Shown: positions 42,337-50,763 of the stretch, one piece after another | How positions within the stretch are numbered: the stretch's first letter is position 1 | Layout: each line of letters begins with the position of its first letter | DNA from: Melghirimyces thermohalophilus | GTDB lineage: Bacteria; Bacillota; Bacilli; Thermoactinomycetales; DSM-45169 | Assembly (NCBI RefSeq): GCF_900102685.1 | Contig: NZ_FMZA01000009.1 | Coordinates: 1-64,000, forward strand | Direction: 5' to 3' | DNA length: 64,000 nucleotides | Program-made: the position numbers and the translations under genes | Notes under the pieces: model-generated | What the model saw: the letters and a program-made list of their open reading frames with translations, nothing else | What the model was told of the DNA's origin: nothing | The model's database searches: none

Positions 42337-43740
42337 ATGGAGGCCAACCTGCTGACGGAAAACATGGTTCGTGAAGTGTTGCGGGGAATCGACGAAGGGC
42401 TTCATGTGGTGGACGCAGAGGGGAAGACCGTCTTTTATAACGATTTTGCCGCGCGACTGGACGGGATGAAGGAAGAAGAGGTGTTGGGCAGCCATCTCTT
42501 AGAAGTGTTTCCTTCTCTGACACCCAAGACCAGCACGCTGTTAAAGGTGCTACGGACCGGCCAGCCGATCTATCATCAGCAGCAGAGTTATACCAACCGG
42601 TACGGCAAGCGAATCGTGACCGTCAACTCTACCATCCCCCTGGAGGTAAAGGGAAAGCGGGCAGGAGCGATGGAGGTTTCCAAGGATATCACCCGGATCC
42701 AGGAACTTTCGGAAAAGGTGATCGACCTGGAACAGCAGGTGAGAGGGCCAGCGGCGGAAAGGAAAACATCCCGGGAGCGAGGTTTGTACCGGTTTGAACA
42801 GATCATCACCCGCAATCCGGTGATGATGCGGGAGATGGAACGGGCCCGGCGGGCGGCAGCCACCCGTTCCCCAGTGCTGGTCGTTGGGGAGACGGGGACG
42901 GGCAAAGAGTTGATCGTTCAGTCCCTTCACCGGATGTCGCCCCGGGGAGAAGGCCCTTTTATCGCCCAGAATTGTGCCGCTATCCCTTCATCGCTCCTGG
43001 AAGGGATTCTGTTTGGCACGGTTCGTGGTGCCTTCACCGGAGCGGAGGATCGGCCGGGGCTCTTTGAACTGGCGGAAGGGGGGGCGTTGTTTCTCGACGA
43101 AATTCATGCGATGCCGGTGGATCTGCAAGCGAAGTTGTTACGGGTGTTGGAAGATCAGGCGGTGCGCCGGGTGGGGGATGTACGGACACGGTCGGTGGAT
43201 GTGCGGATTTTGGCTGCGACCAATGAGGATCCCGAGGTGAGCGTCCGAGAAGGGCGGTTGCGCAAAGATCTTTATTACCGGATTCAAGTGGTCCGTATCG
43301 ACCTTCCCCCGCTTCGGGAGCGGAGAGAAGACTTGCCCCTGTTGATCCACCATTTTATCCGCAAGTATAACTACCGTTTCCAAACGTTGGTGACTGGGGT
43401 GACTGAAGAGGTGGAAGCTTTGTTTGCTTCCTATGACTGGCCGGGTAACGTCCGGGAACTCGAGCATGCCATCGAAGGGGCGATGAACCAGGTGGAGGGA
43501 GACCGGATCCGGTTGGAACACCTGCCGCGTCACATGGATATCGGGCGACGTCGGGCCAGCCTCGCCGAGCCGATCGGGATCGGTGACGGGGAGTCCTTGC
43601 CTCAGGTGTTGGCCCGCGTCGAACAAGGATTGATACAGGAAGCGATGGCAGAGACAGGGAACAACGTCCGGCAGGCGGCGATCCGTTTGGGCATTCCCCG
43701 ACAAACCCTGCAATATAAGTTGCGAAAGCGAAACAGATAG
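42337..43740 (+). CDS. PAS domain sigma-54-dependent transcriptional activator (lysine catabolism)
   Basis: An enhancer-binding activator of RpoN holoenzyme, 467 residues. Order: PAS domain (about 8-120), linker, AAA+ domain with Walker A VVGETGTGKE (about 183), intact GAFTGA (about 232) needed for sigma-54 contact, Walker B GALFLDEIHA, arginine region YYRIQVVRIDLPPLRERRED, and a Fis-type HTH (NNVRQAAIRLGIPRQTLQYK) at the C terminus. ATG 42337 follows AGGAGGGG. It lies directly before kdd, whose upstream region has a sigma-54 promoter, so it most likely activates the lysine fermentation genes, possibly sensing lysine or an intermediate through the PAS domain. Confidence 0.92.
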   Translation: MEANLLTENMVREVLRGIDEGLHVVDAEGKTVFYNDFAARLDGMKEEEVLGSHLLEVFPSLTPKTSTLLKVLRTGQPIYHQQQSYTNRYGKRIVTVNSTIPLEVKGKRAGAMEVSKDITRIQELSEKVIDLEQQVRGPAAERKTSRERGLYRFEQIITRNPVMMREMERARRAAATRSPVLVVGETGTGKELIVQSLHRMSPRGEGPFIAQNCAAIPSSLLEGILFGTVRGAFTGAEDRPGLFELAEGGALFLDEIHAMPVDLQAKLLRVLEDQAVRRVGDVRTRSVDVRILAATNEDPEVSVREGRLRKDLYYRIQVVRIDLPPLRERREDLPLLIHHFIRKYNYRFQTLVTGVTEEVEALFASYDWPGNVRELEHAIEGAMNQVEGDRIRLEHLPRHMDIGRRRASLAEPIGIGDGESLPQVLARVEQGLIQEAMAETGNNVRQAAIRLGIPRQTLQYKLRKRNR

Positions 43741-43746
43741 ATGGAG

Positions 43747-43775
43747 GGCGCCAGAAATTCGGCGCTTCTTTTTTG
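43747..43775 (+). terminator. Terminator of the activator gene
   Basis: GGCGCC (43747-43752) pairs with GGCGC (43761-43765), followed by TTCTTTTTT. It insulates the activator from the kdd transcript. Confidence 0.7.
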
Positions 43776-43784
43776 TTTGGGGCC

Positions 43785-43810
43785 AAATATCCCTCCTGTA
43801 TGGGATTTTT
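43785..43810. promoter_or_regulatory. Inverted repeat upstream of the sigma-54 promoter (possible activator site)
   Basis: ATCCC (43789-43793) and GGGAT (43802-43806) with flanking AAAT/TTTT symmetry form a dyad 8-25 bp upstream of the -24 element. It is closer than typical enhancer sites, so it could be an activator or a repressor site. Confidence 0.4.
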
Positions 43811-43813
43811 ATA

Positions 43814-43831
43814 TTGGCATCCATTTTGCAT
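43814..43831 (+). promoter_or_regulatory. Sigma-54 promoter of kdd
   Basis: TTGGCATCCATTTTGCAT contains the invariant -24 GG (43816-43817) and -12 GC (43828-43829) at the canonical 10-nt spacing and fits TGGCAC-N5-TTGCW with one mismatch. It is about 27 bp before the kdd start and directly downstream of the sigma-54 activator gene. Confidence 0.9.
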
Positions 43832-43857
43832 TATTTAGTGGATGAGGAGGTGCTAGG

Positions 43858-44910
43858 TTGGAATTGAAGCAGGAGGGACACCGGTTCGGAGTGCACCGAG
43901 TGATGGAGCCGGAGGGGGGATTACCCCAGTCGGCTTGGAAGTTGGACGCGGAACCGGTCTGTCATGAGAGTGAACTCTTAATCGAGGTGACCCGCCTCAA
44001 TATCGACTCCGCCTCTTTCAACCAGATGAAAGAAGCGGCAGGAGGGGATCCCGAGGGTGTGAAGGACCGGATCCTGAATACGGTGCGAGAACGGGGAAAG
44101 ATGCACAACCCCGTCACTGGTTCCGGGGGGATGCTGATCGGGCGAGTGGCGAAGAAAGGTTCCTCTTTTTCCGGCCAGGTCCAGCCGGGGGAACGGATCG
44201 CCACACTGGTTTCCCTCTCCTTGACGCCGTTGACGCTGACCGCCATCGATGCTGTCGATATGGCGACGGGTCAGGTGGATGTGCGGGGGTGGGCCGTATT
44301 GTTCGCCAGCGGCCCTTACGCCCTCCTTCCCGATGATATGTCAGAGGCGTTGTCTCTGGCTGTGCTCGATGTGTGCGGGGCTCCGGCTCAGGTGGCTCGC
44401 ATCCTCCACTCGGGTCAGCGGGTAGCTGTGCTGGGGGCCGGGGGGAAATCGGGGCTTCTCTCTCTGTATCAGGCTCGGCGCAAGGTGGGGGCATCTGGCC
44501 AGGTGCTGGCCTTGGAAACGAGGGAAGCGGCATGCCAGGAGATTCGTTCCCTCGGTTTGGCCGACGAAGTGATTCCGGTGGATGCCCGGGACCCGGTGGC
44601 GGTATTGGACGCAGTCACTCGAGTCACGGATGGAGTATTAACGGATGTCACCGTCAACTGCGTCAATGTACCGGATACGGAGCTGGCGGCGATCCTGGCC
44701 ACCCGTGATGGCGGGACGGTGTATTACTTCAGTACCGCGGTTCGCTTTACCGCCGCCGCCTTGGGAGCCGAGGGACTGGGCAAGGATGTCCGCATGATGA
44801 TCGGCAACGGCTATGCCCCTGGCCACGCGGACCTGGCTCTCAACACTCTGCGGGAATCCCCTGAATTGCGGGCAATCCTGGAAGCGCGCTACCAGGTGGC
44901 GGCAGACTGA
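43858..44910 (+). CDS. kdd: L-erythro-3,5-diaminohexanoate dehydrogenase
   Basis: Kdd oxidatively deaminates 3,5-diaminohexanoate to 5-amino-3-oxohexanoate with NAD(P), after lysine 2,3- and 5,6-aminomutases have acted. The 350-residue product matches family length and has the characteristic VRGWAVLFASGPYALLPDD and Rossmann loop VLGAGGKSGLLSLYQAR (about residue 186). The TTG start at 43858 follows GAGGAGGTG. In Clostridium it lies in the same cluster as kamDE. Here it is separated from kamA by 260 bp. Confidence 0.92.
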   Translation: MELKQEGHRFGVHRVMEPEGGLPQSAWKLDAEPVCHESELLIEVTRLNIDSASFNQMKEAAGGDPEGVKDRILNTVRERGKMHNPVTGSGGMLIGRVAKKGSSFSGQVQPGERIATLVSLSLTPLTLTAIDAVDMATGQVDVRGWAVLFASGPYALLPDDMSEALSLAVLDVCGAPAQVARILHSGQRVAVLGAGGKSGLLSLYQARRKVGASGQVLALETREAACQEIRSLGLADEVIPVDARDPVAVLDAVTRVTDGVLTDVTVNCVNVPDTELAAILATRDGGTVYYFSTAVRFTAAALGAEGLGKDVRMMIGNGYAPGHADLALNTLRESPELRAILEARYQVAAD

Positions 44911-45170
44911 CCAAGGCAGCCCCGTCGATGATCCCACAAGGATGAACGATAGCGCAACCGGAAGCGGAGCGACCCAGGTGCGACTTGTGCTCTCCTGAGG
45001 CTTAGAGCGATCTCGGAATCGTGTGCGGCGGCATGTACCCGAAACGGCACCGATTGCCACCCAAGCTTAGATAGGGGTCGGGTCCCCGACATTTCCTGAT
45101 GCCGGCCCGTTGACCCCATACCCCCTTTGTTCCGGAAAAAGCTAAGAATACTGGGGAAAGGAAGGATATC
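44911..45170 (+). other. 260-bp leader upstream of kamA carrying the conserved RNA-like motif
   Basis: Besides the motif at 44948-44993 it has further stems: GCTCT (44989-44993) with AGAGC (45004-45008), and GTCGGG/CCCGAC near 45077-45090. There is no terminator T run. No second sigma-54 promoter with GG-N10-GC spacing was found, so kamA may be read from the kdd promoter through this leader or from a promoter not recognised. Confidence 0.45.
44948..44993 (+). repeat. Conserved 46-nt motif, copy A (kamA leader)
   Basis: The element runs from GATAGCG through ACCGG, CGGA, GACCCAGGTG to GACTTGTGC. Aligned without gaps, it matches copy B upstream of the hydroxybutyryl-CoA dehydrogenase at 33 of 46 positions. 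CACAAG (44935-44940) can pair with CTTGTG (44984-44989) to close it, and ACCGG with CCAGGT can pair inside. It may be a structured RNA; identity unknown. Confidence 0.65.
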
Positions 45171-46478
45171 ATGGTGCGAGATTGGCGAGAGATCGAACTG
45201 TGGAAAGATGTGACCGAGGAGCAATGGAATGATTGGTTGTGGCAGTTGACCCATACCATCCGCAATCTAGAGGACCTGAAAAAAGTGGTCAACTTGAAGG
45301 AGGATGAAATCGGAGGGGTGGGCATTTCCAACCGGACCATTCCATTGAATATCACTCCCTACTACGCTCTGCAGATGGATCCAGAAGATCCCTCCTGTCC
45401 GATTCGGATGCAGTCGGTCCCCCTCTCTCGGGAACTGGAGCAGACACCCTACGATATGGAGGATCCGCTGCTGGAGGATACGGATTCGCCGGTTCCGGGG
45501 TTGACTCACCGTTATCCGGACCGGGTGCTGTTTTTGATCACCAACCAGTGTTCCATGTATTGCCGCTACTGCACCCGCCGCCGTTTTTCTGGGCAGATCG
45601 GGATGGGGGTGGGGCGGCCGCAGATGGATGCCTGCATCGACTACATCCGAAACACCCCCGAAGTGCGGGATGTGCTTCTTTCCGGCGGAGATGGTCTCTT
45701 GGTCAACGACCGGGTGTTGGAGTATGTATTGAAACACCTAAGGGAGATTCCCCACGTGGAGATCATCCGCATCGGAACCCGGGCCCCGGTTGTTTTTCCC
45801 CAGCGGATCACGGAAAATCTCTGCAAGATCCTGCGCAAATATCATCCGGTCTGGCTGAATACCCATTTCAACCATCCCAAGGAACTCACCCCGGAAGCGC
45901 GCCGAGCCTGTGAAATGTTGGCCGATGCAGGGGTTCCTCTGGGCAATCAAGCCGTGATCCTGGCCGGGATCAACGACTGCCCCCACGTGATGAAAAAACT
46001 GAATCACGAGCTGGTTAAAACCCGGGTCCGCCCTTATTACATTTACCAATGCGATCTGTCTGAGGGGATCAGCCACTTCCGGGCTCCCGTTTCCAAGGGC
46101 TTGGAAATCATGGAGTATCTCAGGGGACACACGTCGGGATATGCCGTGCCTACCTTCGTGGTGGATGCGCCGGGAGGAGGGGGCAAAATCCCGGTGGCAC
46201 CCAATTATGTGATCTCCCAGAGCTCCCAAAAGACGGTGCTGCGCAATTTCGAAGGTGTGATCACTACCTACCCCGAACCGGACCATTATCAGGAGCATGA
46301 TTCTGAAAACTGCGAGTACTGCCAGGCCGCGGAAGGGAAAAATGTCGGCCTCGCTTCCTTAATGGCGGATGAACGGATCAACTTGGAACCCAAGGTACTC
46401 TCCCGGGAGGAGCGGCGTGGGGACTTCGAACGGAAAAAACGGCGGATTCGGGAAAAGCCCCCTATCACCAAATCATGA
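45171..46478 (+). CDS. kamA: Lysine 2,3-aminomutase
   Basis: KamA is a radical-SAM, PLP-dependent enzyme that converts L-lysine to L-beta-lysine, the first step of lysine fermentation. The 435-residue product has the CxxxCxxC cluster motif in NQCSMYCRYCTRRRF (Cys127, 131, 134), the PLP lysine in PGGGGKIPVAPNYV (about 338), and C-terminal CEYCQAAEG for structural zinc. Length equals clostridial KamA, longer than EpmB-type paralogs, so it is the catabolic enzyme. The start ATG at 45171 is followed by overlap (ATGA) with kamB at the end, beginning a tightly packed kamABCDE operon. Confidence 0.96.
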   Translation: MVRDWREIELWKDVTEEQWNDWLWQLTHTIRNLEDLKKVVNLKEDEIGGVGISNRTIPLNITPYYALQMDPEDPSCPIRMQSVPLSRELEQTPYDMEDPLLEDTDSPVPGLTHRYPDRVLFLITNQCSMYCRYCTRRRFSGQIGMGVGRPQMDACIDYIRNTPEVRDVLLSGGDGLLVNDRVLEYVLKHLREIPHVEIIRIGTRAPVVFPQRITENLCKILRKYHPVWLNTHFNHPKELTPEARRACEMLADAGVPLGNQAVILAGINDCPHVMKKLNHELVKTRVRPYYIYQCDLSEGISHFRAPVSKGLEIMEYLRGHTSGYAVPTFVVDAPGGGGKIPVAPNYVISQSSQKTVLRNFEGVITTYPEPDHYQEHDSENCEYCQAAEGKNVGLASLMADERINLEPKVLSREERRGDFERKKRRIREKPPITKS

Positions 46479-47524
46479 ATAAGGGCCCTGTACGGTCTCT
46501 GGCGGTGATCGGTCTGGCTAAAAACGTGGGCAAAACCACTGTGCTCTGTGGCTTGGCGGAGCGGGAAGCAGCCGTCGGGCGTTCTCTCGGCATCCTCAGC
46601 ATTGGAGTAGATGGGGAGGAATGGGATGTCTGGAGTCTGAAGCCGAAACCGGTTGTAATGATTCCTCCTGGATGCCTGGTGGCCACGGCCGCTTCCCTGT
46701 TGGATGAAAGGGGCGGGGACTGGGAGCTGGTGGAGTCGACCCCTTTTTATTCGCCATTGGGACGGGTCACCTTGGCCCGAGCTCGACGCCGGACCCGGAT
46801 CAAACTGGCGGGGGTGACGCGGACAGAGGAGGTGCGGGAGGTTATCGCACGGCTGTTGGCCCAGGGAGCGGAACGGGTGTTGGTGGATGGTGCCTATGAC
46901 CGTAGAGCAGCTGCCAGTCCTTGGGTGACTGATGCGGCGGTATGTGTCGCTGGAGCGGTGATGGCCCATTCTCTGGATGGGGTGATGGAAAAAATGGAGG
47001 AGGCGATCCGACTGATCACCCTGCCGGAAGCGAAGGATCCGCTGCTGCGATCGGCCGCGGAGGCCGCTCGGGTCGGAGGGCGGGTTGTCGGCATCCGCAA
47101 AGGTCGGTTGGAGACCCTTCCTTTCACCTCTCTTCTCCTGGCGGATCGGGTGCGGTCGATGTGGACGGCTGGGGAGTGGGAGGGCCTCGCCCTGCCCGGA
47201 TCACTGACAGACCGGGGACTGGAGTTGTTGGCGTCCGCCGCTAACCGTCCCCCGGCGGTGGTGCTGACGGATCCCACCCGTTCTTTCGTCTCCTTGACAG
47301 CACTCCGCCGCTTTTACCGAAAGGGAGGAACGCTCTCCTATCTGAAGGGAGTACGGTTGGCCGCAGTGGCGGTCAACCCGGTCTCCCCTGACGGTTACGC
47401 CTTTGATCCTGAAGAGATGAAGGAGCGGGCGGCTCGGATCTGCGCGCCTGTACCTGTCTTTGACGCCATCCGGGATCAGGCGGAGGTGTTGGATGGGATC
47501 AACCAATGTTTAAGTGGGGGATGA
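46475..47524 (+). CDS. kamB: Lysine fermentation P-loop protein KamB
   Basis: A 349-residue protein found between kamA and kamD in lysine-fermenting bacteria. It starts with a P-loop-like AVIGLAKNVGKTTVLCGL (about residues 10-27), suggesting nucleotide binding. Its biochemical role is unproven; with KamC it is thought to help keep the aminomutases active. The start overlaps the kamA stop by four bases and its stop abuts kamC. Confidence 0.85.
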   Translation: MNKGPVRSLAVIGLAKNVGKTTVLCGLAEREAAVGRSLGILSIGVDGEEWDVWSLKPKPVVMIPPGCLVATAASLLDERGGDWELVESTPFYSPLGRVTLARARRRTRIKLAGVTRTEEVREVIARLLAQGAERVLVDGAYDRRAAASPWVTDAAVCVAGAVMAHSLDGVMEKMEEAIRLITLPEAKDPLLRSAAEAARVGGRVVGIRKGRLETLPFTSLLLADRVRSMWTAGEWEGLALPGSLTDRGLELLASAANRPPAVVLTDPTRSFVSLTALRRFYRKGGTLSYLKGVRLAAVAVNPVSPDGYAFDPEEMKERAARICAPVPVFDAIRDQAEVLDGINQCLSGG

Positions 47525-49159
47525 ATGGTGTGGATGGATGAGGAGACCCGGCGGGCACTCCGCTGGGAGGAGATCTGGTCGCAGTTTTCGCCCCGAACCC
47601 CGATGGGGCGGAGGAAAAAGCGGTCCTTCATCCCCTTCATGCCCGGGGAGGAAGCCCAATGGCAAGCCCATCTTGCGACGCAGGAGCAGCTCCTAAAGGC
47701 GAAGCAAACCTTACCGGAAGCAGTTCCTCACCTGGAACATCACCTGTCCCGGCTGTCAGATCCGACGGATGCCATCGGGAGGTTGCAGCAGGGGGCCACT
47801 CTGACGGTATCAGACTGGTTCCAGGTAAAAACGTTTTTGTGGCACGGATGGAAACTGTGCTCCTTGATTGTGGAGATAGCCCCCAGGTTCCCTCTGTCAT
47901 ACGGGGTCAAAGCGTGGGAGTCGGTATTGCGCCGGTTAAATCCGGATCCGGTGCTCACTCCTTCCTTCTCCCTTGCAGCCTCCTTTGATTCCCGGTTACA
48001 AAAGTGGCAGCAAATTTTGGAGGAAGCGGAACACCAGGTACGGGAGAAGAAAGAACAGGCCGCCGGCGATGTGGAGCAGGTGTTTCCTCTGCAGCGGAAC
48101 CGGGAGGGGGAGTGGGTGGTGGATCGCCAGGCCCCCCACCTGGCGGCGCTGCTTGCTGATCCCCGGCTGGAAACGGTACGTAAGACCCCCTTTGAAGTGG
48201 TATTTCGCCCGGCGCCCACCCCGGAAGTGAAGGAGGCTTGCCGTCGTCGCTCGGAAGCGGCGGACCGGCTGGAAGCGGTGGAAGAAGAAGTGTTGCGTCA
48301 CTTGGCAGATCGCTTTCGTCCCCAGACCCGGTTCCTGAGTGGAGCAGTGGAGGAAGTTGCCCGCTTTGACCTCTACTGGGCTCAGATGCGGATGGCAGAG
48401 AGATGGAACGGGACCCGTCCTGGGCCGGATCGGCGGGCGTTTCGGATCCGGGGCGGGGTCCATCCCTTCACGGCTCGGTCTCTGGAGGAAAAAGGCCGTT
48501 CCTTTACAGCGGTGGACATCGAGGTTCGCCAGGGAGTGACGGGAATCATCGGGCCCAACATGGGTGGGAAAACCGTAGCTTTAACCACGGTGGGACTGAT
48601 CGCTTCCCTGGGGCAATATGGATTTCTGGTGCCGGCCCGCACCTGTTCTATGCCCTTAGTGAACTGGATTACCGGGGTGATCGGGGACGGACAGGATGTG
48701 CAAGCGGGTCTCAGCACCTTTGGAGCGGAAGTGAAAAGGATCGCCGAGGTGTTGCAGCGCCCTTCAGCCGGCCTTTTGCTGATCGATGAGCCGGGGCGGG
48801 GCACTCATCCGCTGGAGGGGGCGGCTCTATCAGCGTCACTTACCAGCTATCTGGCTGAGAGAAGGAACTGGTCGCTCCAGGTGACCCATTTCAGCGAAGT
48901 ACTGGAAGTATCGGGAATTCAGGTGTACCGGGTAGCGGGTCTGTCGGATTTGCCCGCGGAAACCGCGGAGGGAGATTGGGAGCGAATGTTGGAAGAGCGG
49001 ATGGATTACCGGCTTCTCCCCTGGTCGGGAGAGTCGATTCCTCGGGATGCGCTTTCTATCGCCGGGATGTTAGGTATTCCTCCCGCCATTCTCAAGGAAG
49101 CCCGGAATAGGTTGAGCCGATCCGCAGAGAAGACGGAACATAAGGGGGTTGGAGGATGA
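47525..49159 (+). CDS. kamC: MutS-like ATPase KamC
   Basis: A 544-residue protein with a MutS-type ABC ATPase domain: Walker A GIIGPNMGGKTVALT (about 340-354), Walker B LLLIDEPGRGTHPLEG (about 418) and a helical clamp/lever part before it. It lacks the MutS mismatch-recognition domain, so a repair role is unlikely. In lysine fermentation clusters this gene accompanies KamD/KamE and may reactivate the B12-dependent aminomutase. Start is ATG 47525, or possibly ATG 47534; it overlaps kamD by four bases. Confidence 0.88.
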   Translation: MVWMDEETRRALRWEEIWSQFSPRTPMGRRKKRSFIPFMPGEEAQWQAHLATQEQLLKAKQTLPEAVPHLEHHLSRLSDPTDAIGRLQQGATLTVSDWFQVKTFLWHGWKLCSLIVEIAPRFPLSYGVKAWESVLRRLNPDPVLTPSFSLAASFDSRLQKWQQILEEAEHQVREKKEQAAGDVEQVFPLQRNREGEWVVDRQAPHLAALLADPRLETVRKTPFEVVFRPAPTPEVKEACRRRSEAADRLEAVEEEVLRHLADRFRPQTRFLSGAVEEVARFDLYWAQMRMAERWNGTRPGPDRRAFRIRGGVHPFTARSLEEKGRSFTAVDIEVRQGVTGIIGPNMGGKTVALTTVGLIASLGQYGFLVPARTCSMPLVNWITGVIGDGQDVQAGLSTFGAEVKRIAEVLQRPSAGLLLIDEPGRGTHPLEGAALSASLTSYLAERRNWSLQVTHFSEVLEVSGIQVYRVAGLSDLPAETAEGDWERMLEERMDYRLLPWSGESIPRDALSIAGMLGIPPAILKEARNRLSRSAEKTEHKGVGG

Positions 49160-50763
49160 GAGAAAAGCTGCGGCTGGATCAAGGGCAGATTGACCGAGGG
49201 CGAAAAGCGGCGGCTCGGATCGCCGCCGATGTGAACAGGGAACTGGAAAAGAAAACCACCGTCGCCGTGGAACGAACGGTCCTGCGGCTTTTAGGCATTG
49301 ACGGCGTGGATACGGAGGGGGTTCCTCTTCCCAATGTGGTGGTGGATCATCTGTTGGAACAAGGCCGGTTGTCGGCGGGTGCCGCCAGTTGGGTGGTGAA
49401 TGCCGCCCTGCATGAGAACATCACCCCTCAGCAGGTGGCGGAACGGGTTGCCGCCGGCTCCCTCAGCTTGACGGAGATTCCCCAGGTGGAGTGGGCGTCC
49501 CTTCTGCGGGAAGGGGAGCGGTTGGCCGCCCAAGGGCTGGAACGGATCGCCGCCAATCGGAGGGAACGAGAGGAACAAATCCGCCGTCTCGGGGAGGGGA
49601 GGAAGCCCTATCTCTATGTGATCGTAGCCACCGGGGATATCTATGAAGACATCATCCAAGGGAAGTCCGCGGCTCGCCAGGGAGCGGATATCGTGGCGGT
49701 GATCCGCAGCACCGGGCAGAGCCTGATCGACTATGTCCCCTACGGGGCGACCCGGGAAGGGTTTGGCGGTACCTACGCCACTCAGGAAAACTTCCGTTTG
49801 ATGCGCCAGGGTTTGGACGAAGTGGGGGAAGAGGTGGGCCGTTACATCCGCCTTTGCAATTATTGCTCCGGTCTCTGTATGCCGGAGATCGCCGCCATGG
49901 GGGCGATGGAGCGGCTGGATGTAATGCTGAACGACGCCCTTTACGGCATCCTGTTCCGGGATATCAACATGCAACGCACCTTGATTGACCAGGCTTTTTC
50001 CCGTCTGATCAACGGTTATGCCGGAATCATGATCAACACCGGTGAAGACAACTACCTGACTACCGCTGATGCGGTGGAAGCGGCCCACACCGTGTTGGCC
50101 TCCCAGTTTATCAACGAACAGTTTGCCCTTTTGGCGGGACTCCCGCCGGAACAGATGGGACTGGGTCACGCCTTCGAGATCAACCCGGAGCTTGAAGACG
50201 GCTTTCTGCTGGAACTGGCTCAGGCCCAGTTGTCGAGGCAGATTTTTCCCGAGGCCCCTCTCAAATATATGCCTCCCACCAAACACATGACCGGTAACAT
50301 CTTCAAAGGGCATGTCCAGGACGCTATGTTTAACCTGGTCAGCATCCTGACCGGCCAGGGGGTGCAACTCCTCGGTATGATGACGGAAGCGATGCACACG
50401 CCCCATATTCACGACCGCAAACTGGCCATCGAAAATGCGCAGTACATTTTTAACAACGCCCGCCACTTGGGCGAGGAGATTCAGTTTGTGTCTGGCGGCC
50501 GGGTGGAAGCCAGAGCCCGTGAAGTGCTCGACCGGGCTGTCGGTATGCTGGAGGAAGTGGAGCGGATCGGGTTGTTTACAGCACTGGAGCGGGGCATGCT
50601 GGCCGATGTGAAGCGAAGCCCCACCGGCGGCAAGGGATTGTCTGGTGTCCTGGAAAAGGACGAAAACTATTACAATCCCTTGGAGGCGGAGCTGAAAAGA
50701 AGGGTCGGACTGGATCCGCGGGAGGAGGGGTCGGTCCATGGCCGTGGACTTCCAACGCGTTAA
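49156..50763 (+). CDS. kamD: Lysine 5,6-aminomutase alpha subunit
   Basis: The large TIM-barrel subunit of the adenosylcobalamin- and PLP-dependent mutase that turns beta-lysine into 3,5-diaminohexanoate. The 535-residue product has family blocks DIVAVIRSTGQSLIDYVPYG (about 176-195) and PTKHMTGNIFKGHVQDAMFN (about 375-394), and NINMQRTL-like DINMQRTLIDQ. Length equals clostridial KamD. It overlaps both kamC (4 bp) and kamE (26 bp), so translation is coupled to maintain alpha/beta balance. Confidence 0.95.
   Translation: MREKLRLDQGQIDRGRKAAARIAADVNRELEKKTTVAVERTVLRLLGIDGVDTEGVPLPNVVVDHLLEQGRLSAGAASWVVNAALHENITPQQVAERVAAGSLSLTEIPQVEWASLLREGERLAAQGLERIAANRREREEQIRRLGEGRKPYLYVIVATGDIYEDIIQGKSAARQGADIVAVIRSTGQSLIDYVPYGATREGFGGTYATQENFRLMRQGLDEVGEEVGRYIRLCNYCSGLCMPEIAAMGAMERLDVMLNDALYGILFRDINMQRTLIDQAFSRLINGYAGIMINTGEDNYLTTADAVEAAHTVLASQFINEQFALLAGLPPEQMGLGHAFEINPELEDGFLLELAQAQLSRQIFPEAPLKYMPPTKHMTGNIFKGHVQDAMFNLVSILTGQGVQLLGMMTEAMHTPHIHDRKLAIENAQYIFNNARHLGEEIQFVSGGRVEARAREVLDRAVGMLEEVERIGLFTALERGMLADVKRSPTGGKGLSGVLEKDENYYNPLEAELKRRVGLDPREEGSVHGRGLPTR

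Noticed and set aside
44911-45170. Cobalamin or lysine riboswitch before kamA
   Set aside because: The B12-box (GCCACTG) and the conserved lysine riboswitch core were not found, despite the B12 dependence of KamDE.
44911-45170. Second sigma-54 promoter directly before kamA
   Set aside because: The best candidate (GGCACCGATTGC near 45045) has GG-N8-GC, two bases short of the required spacing.
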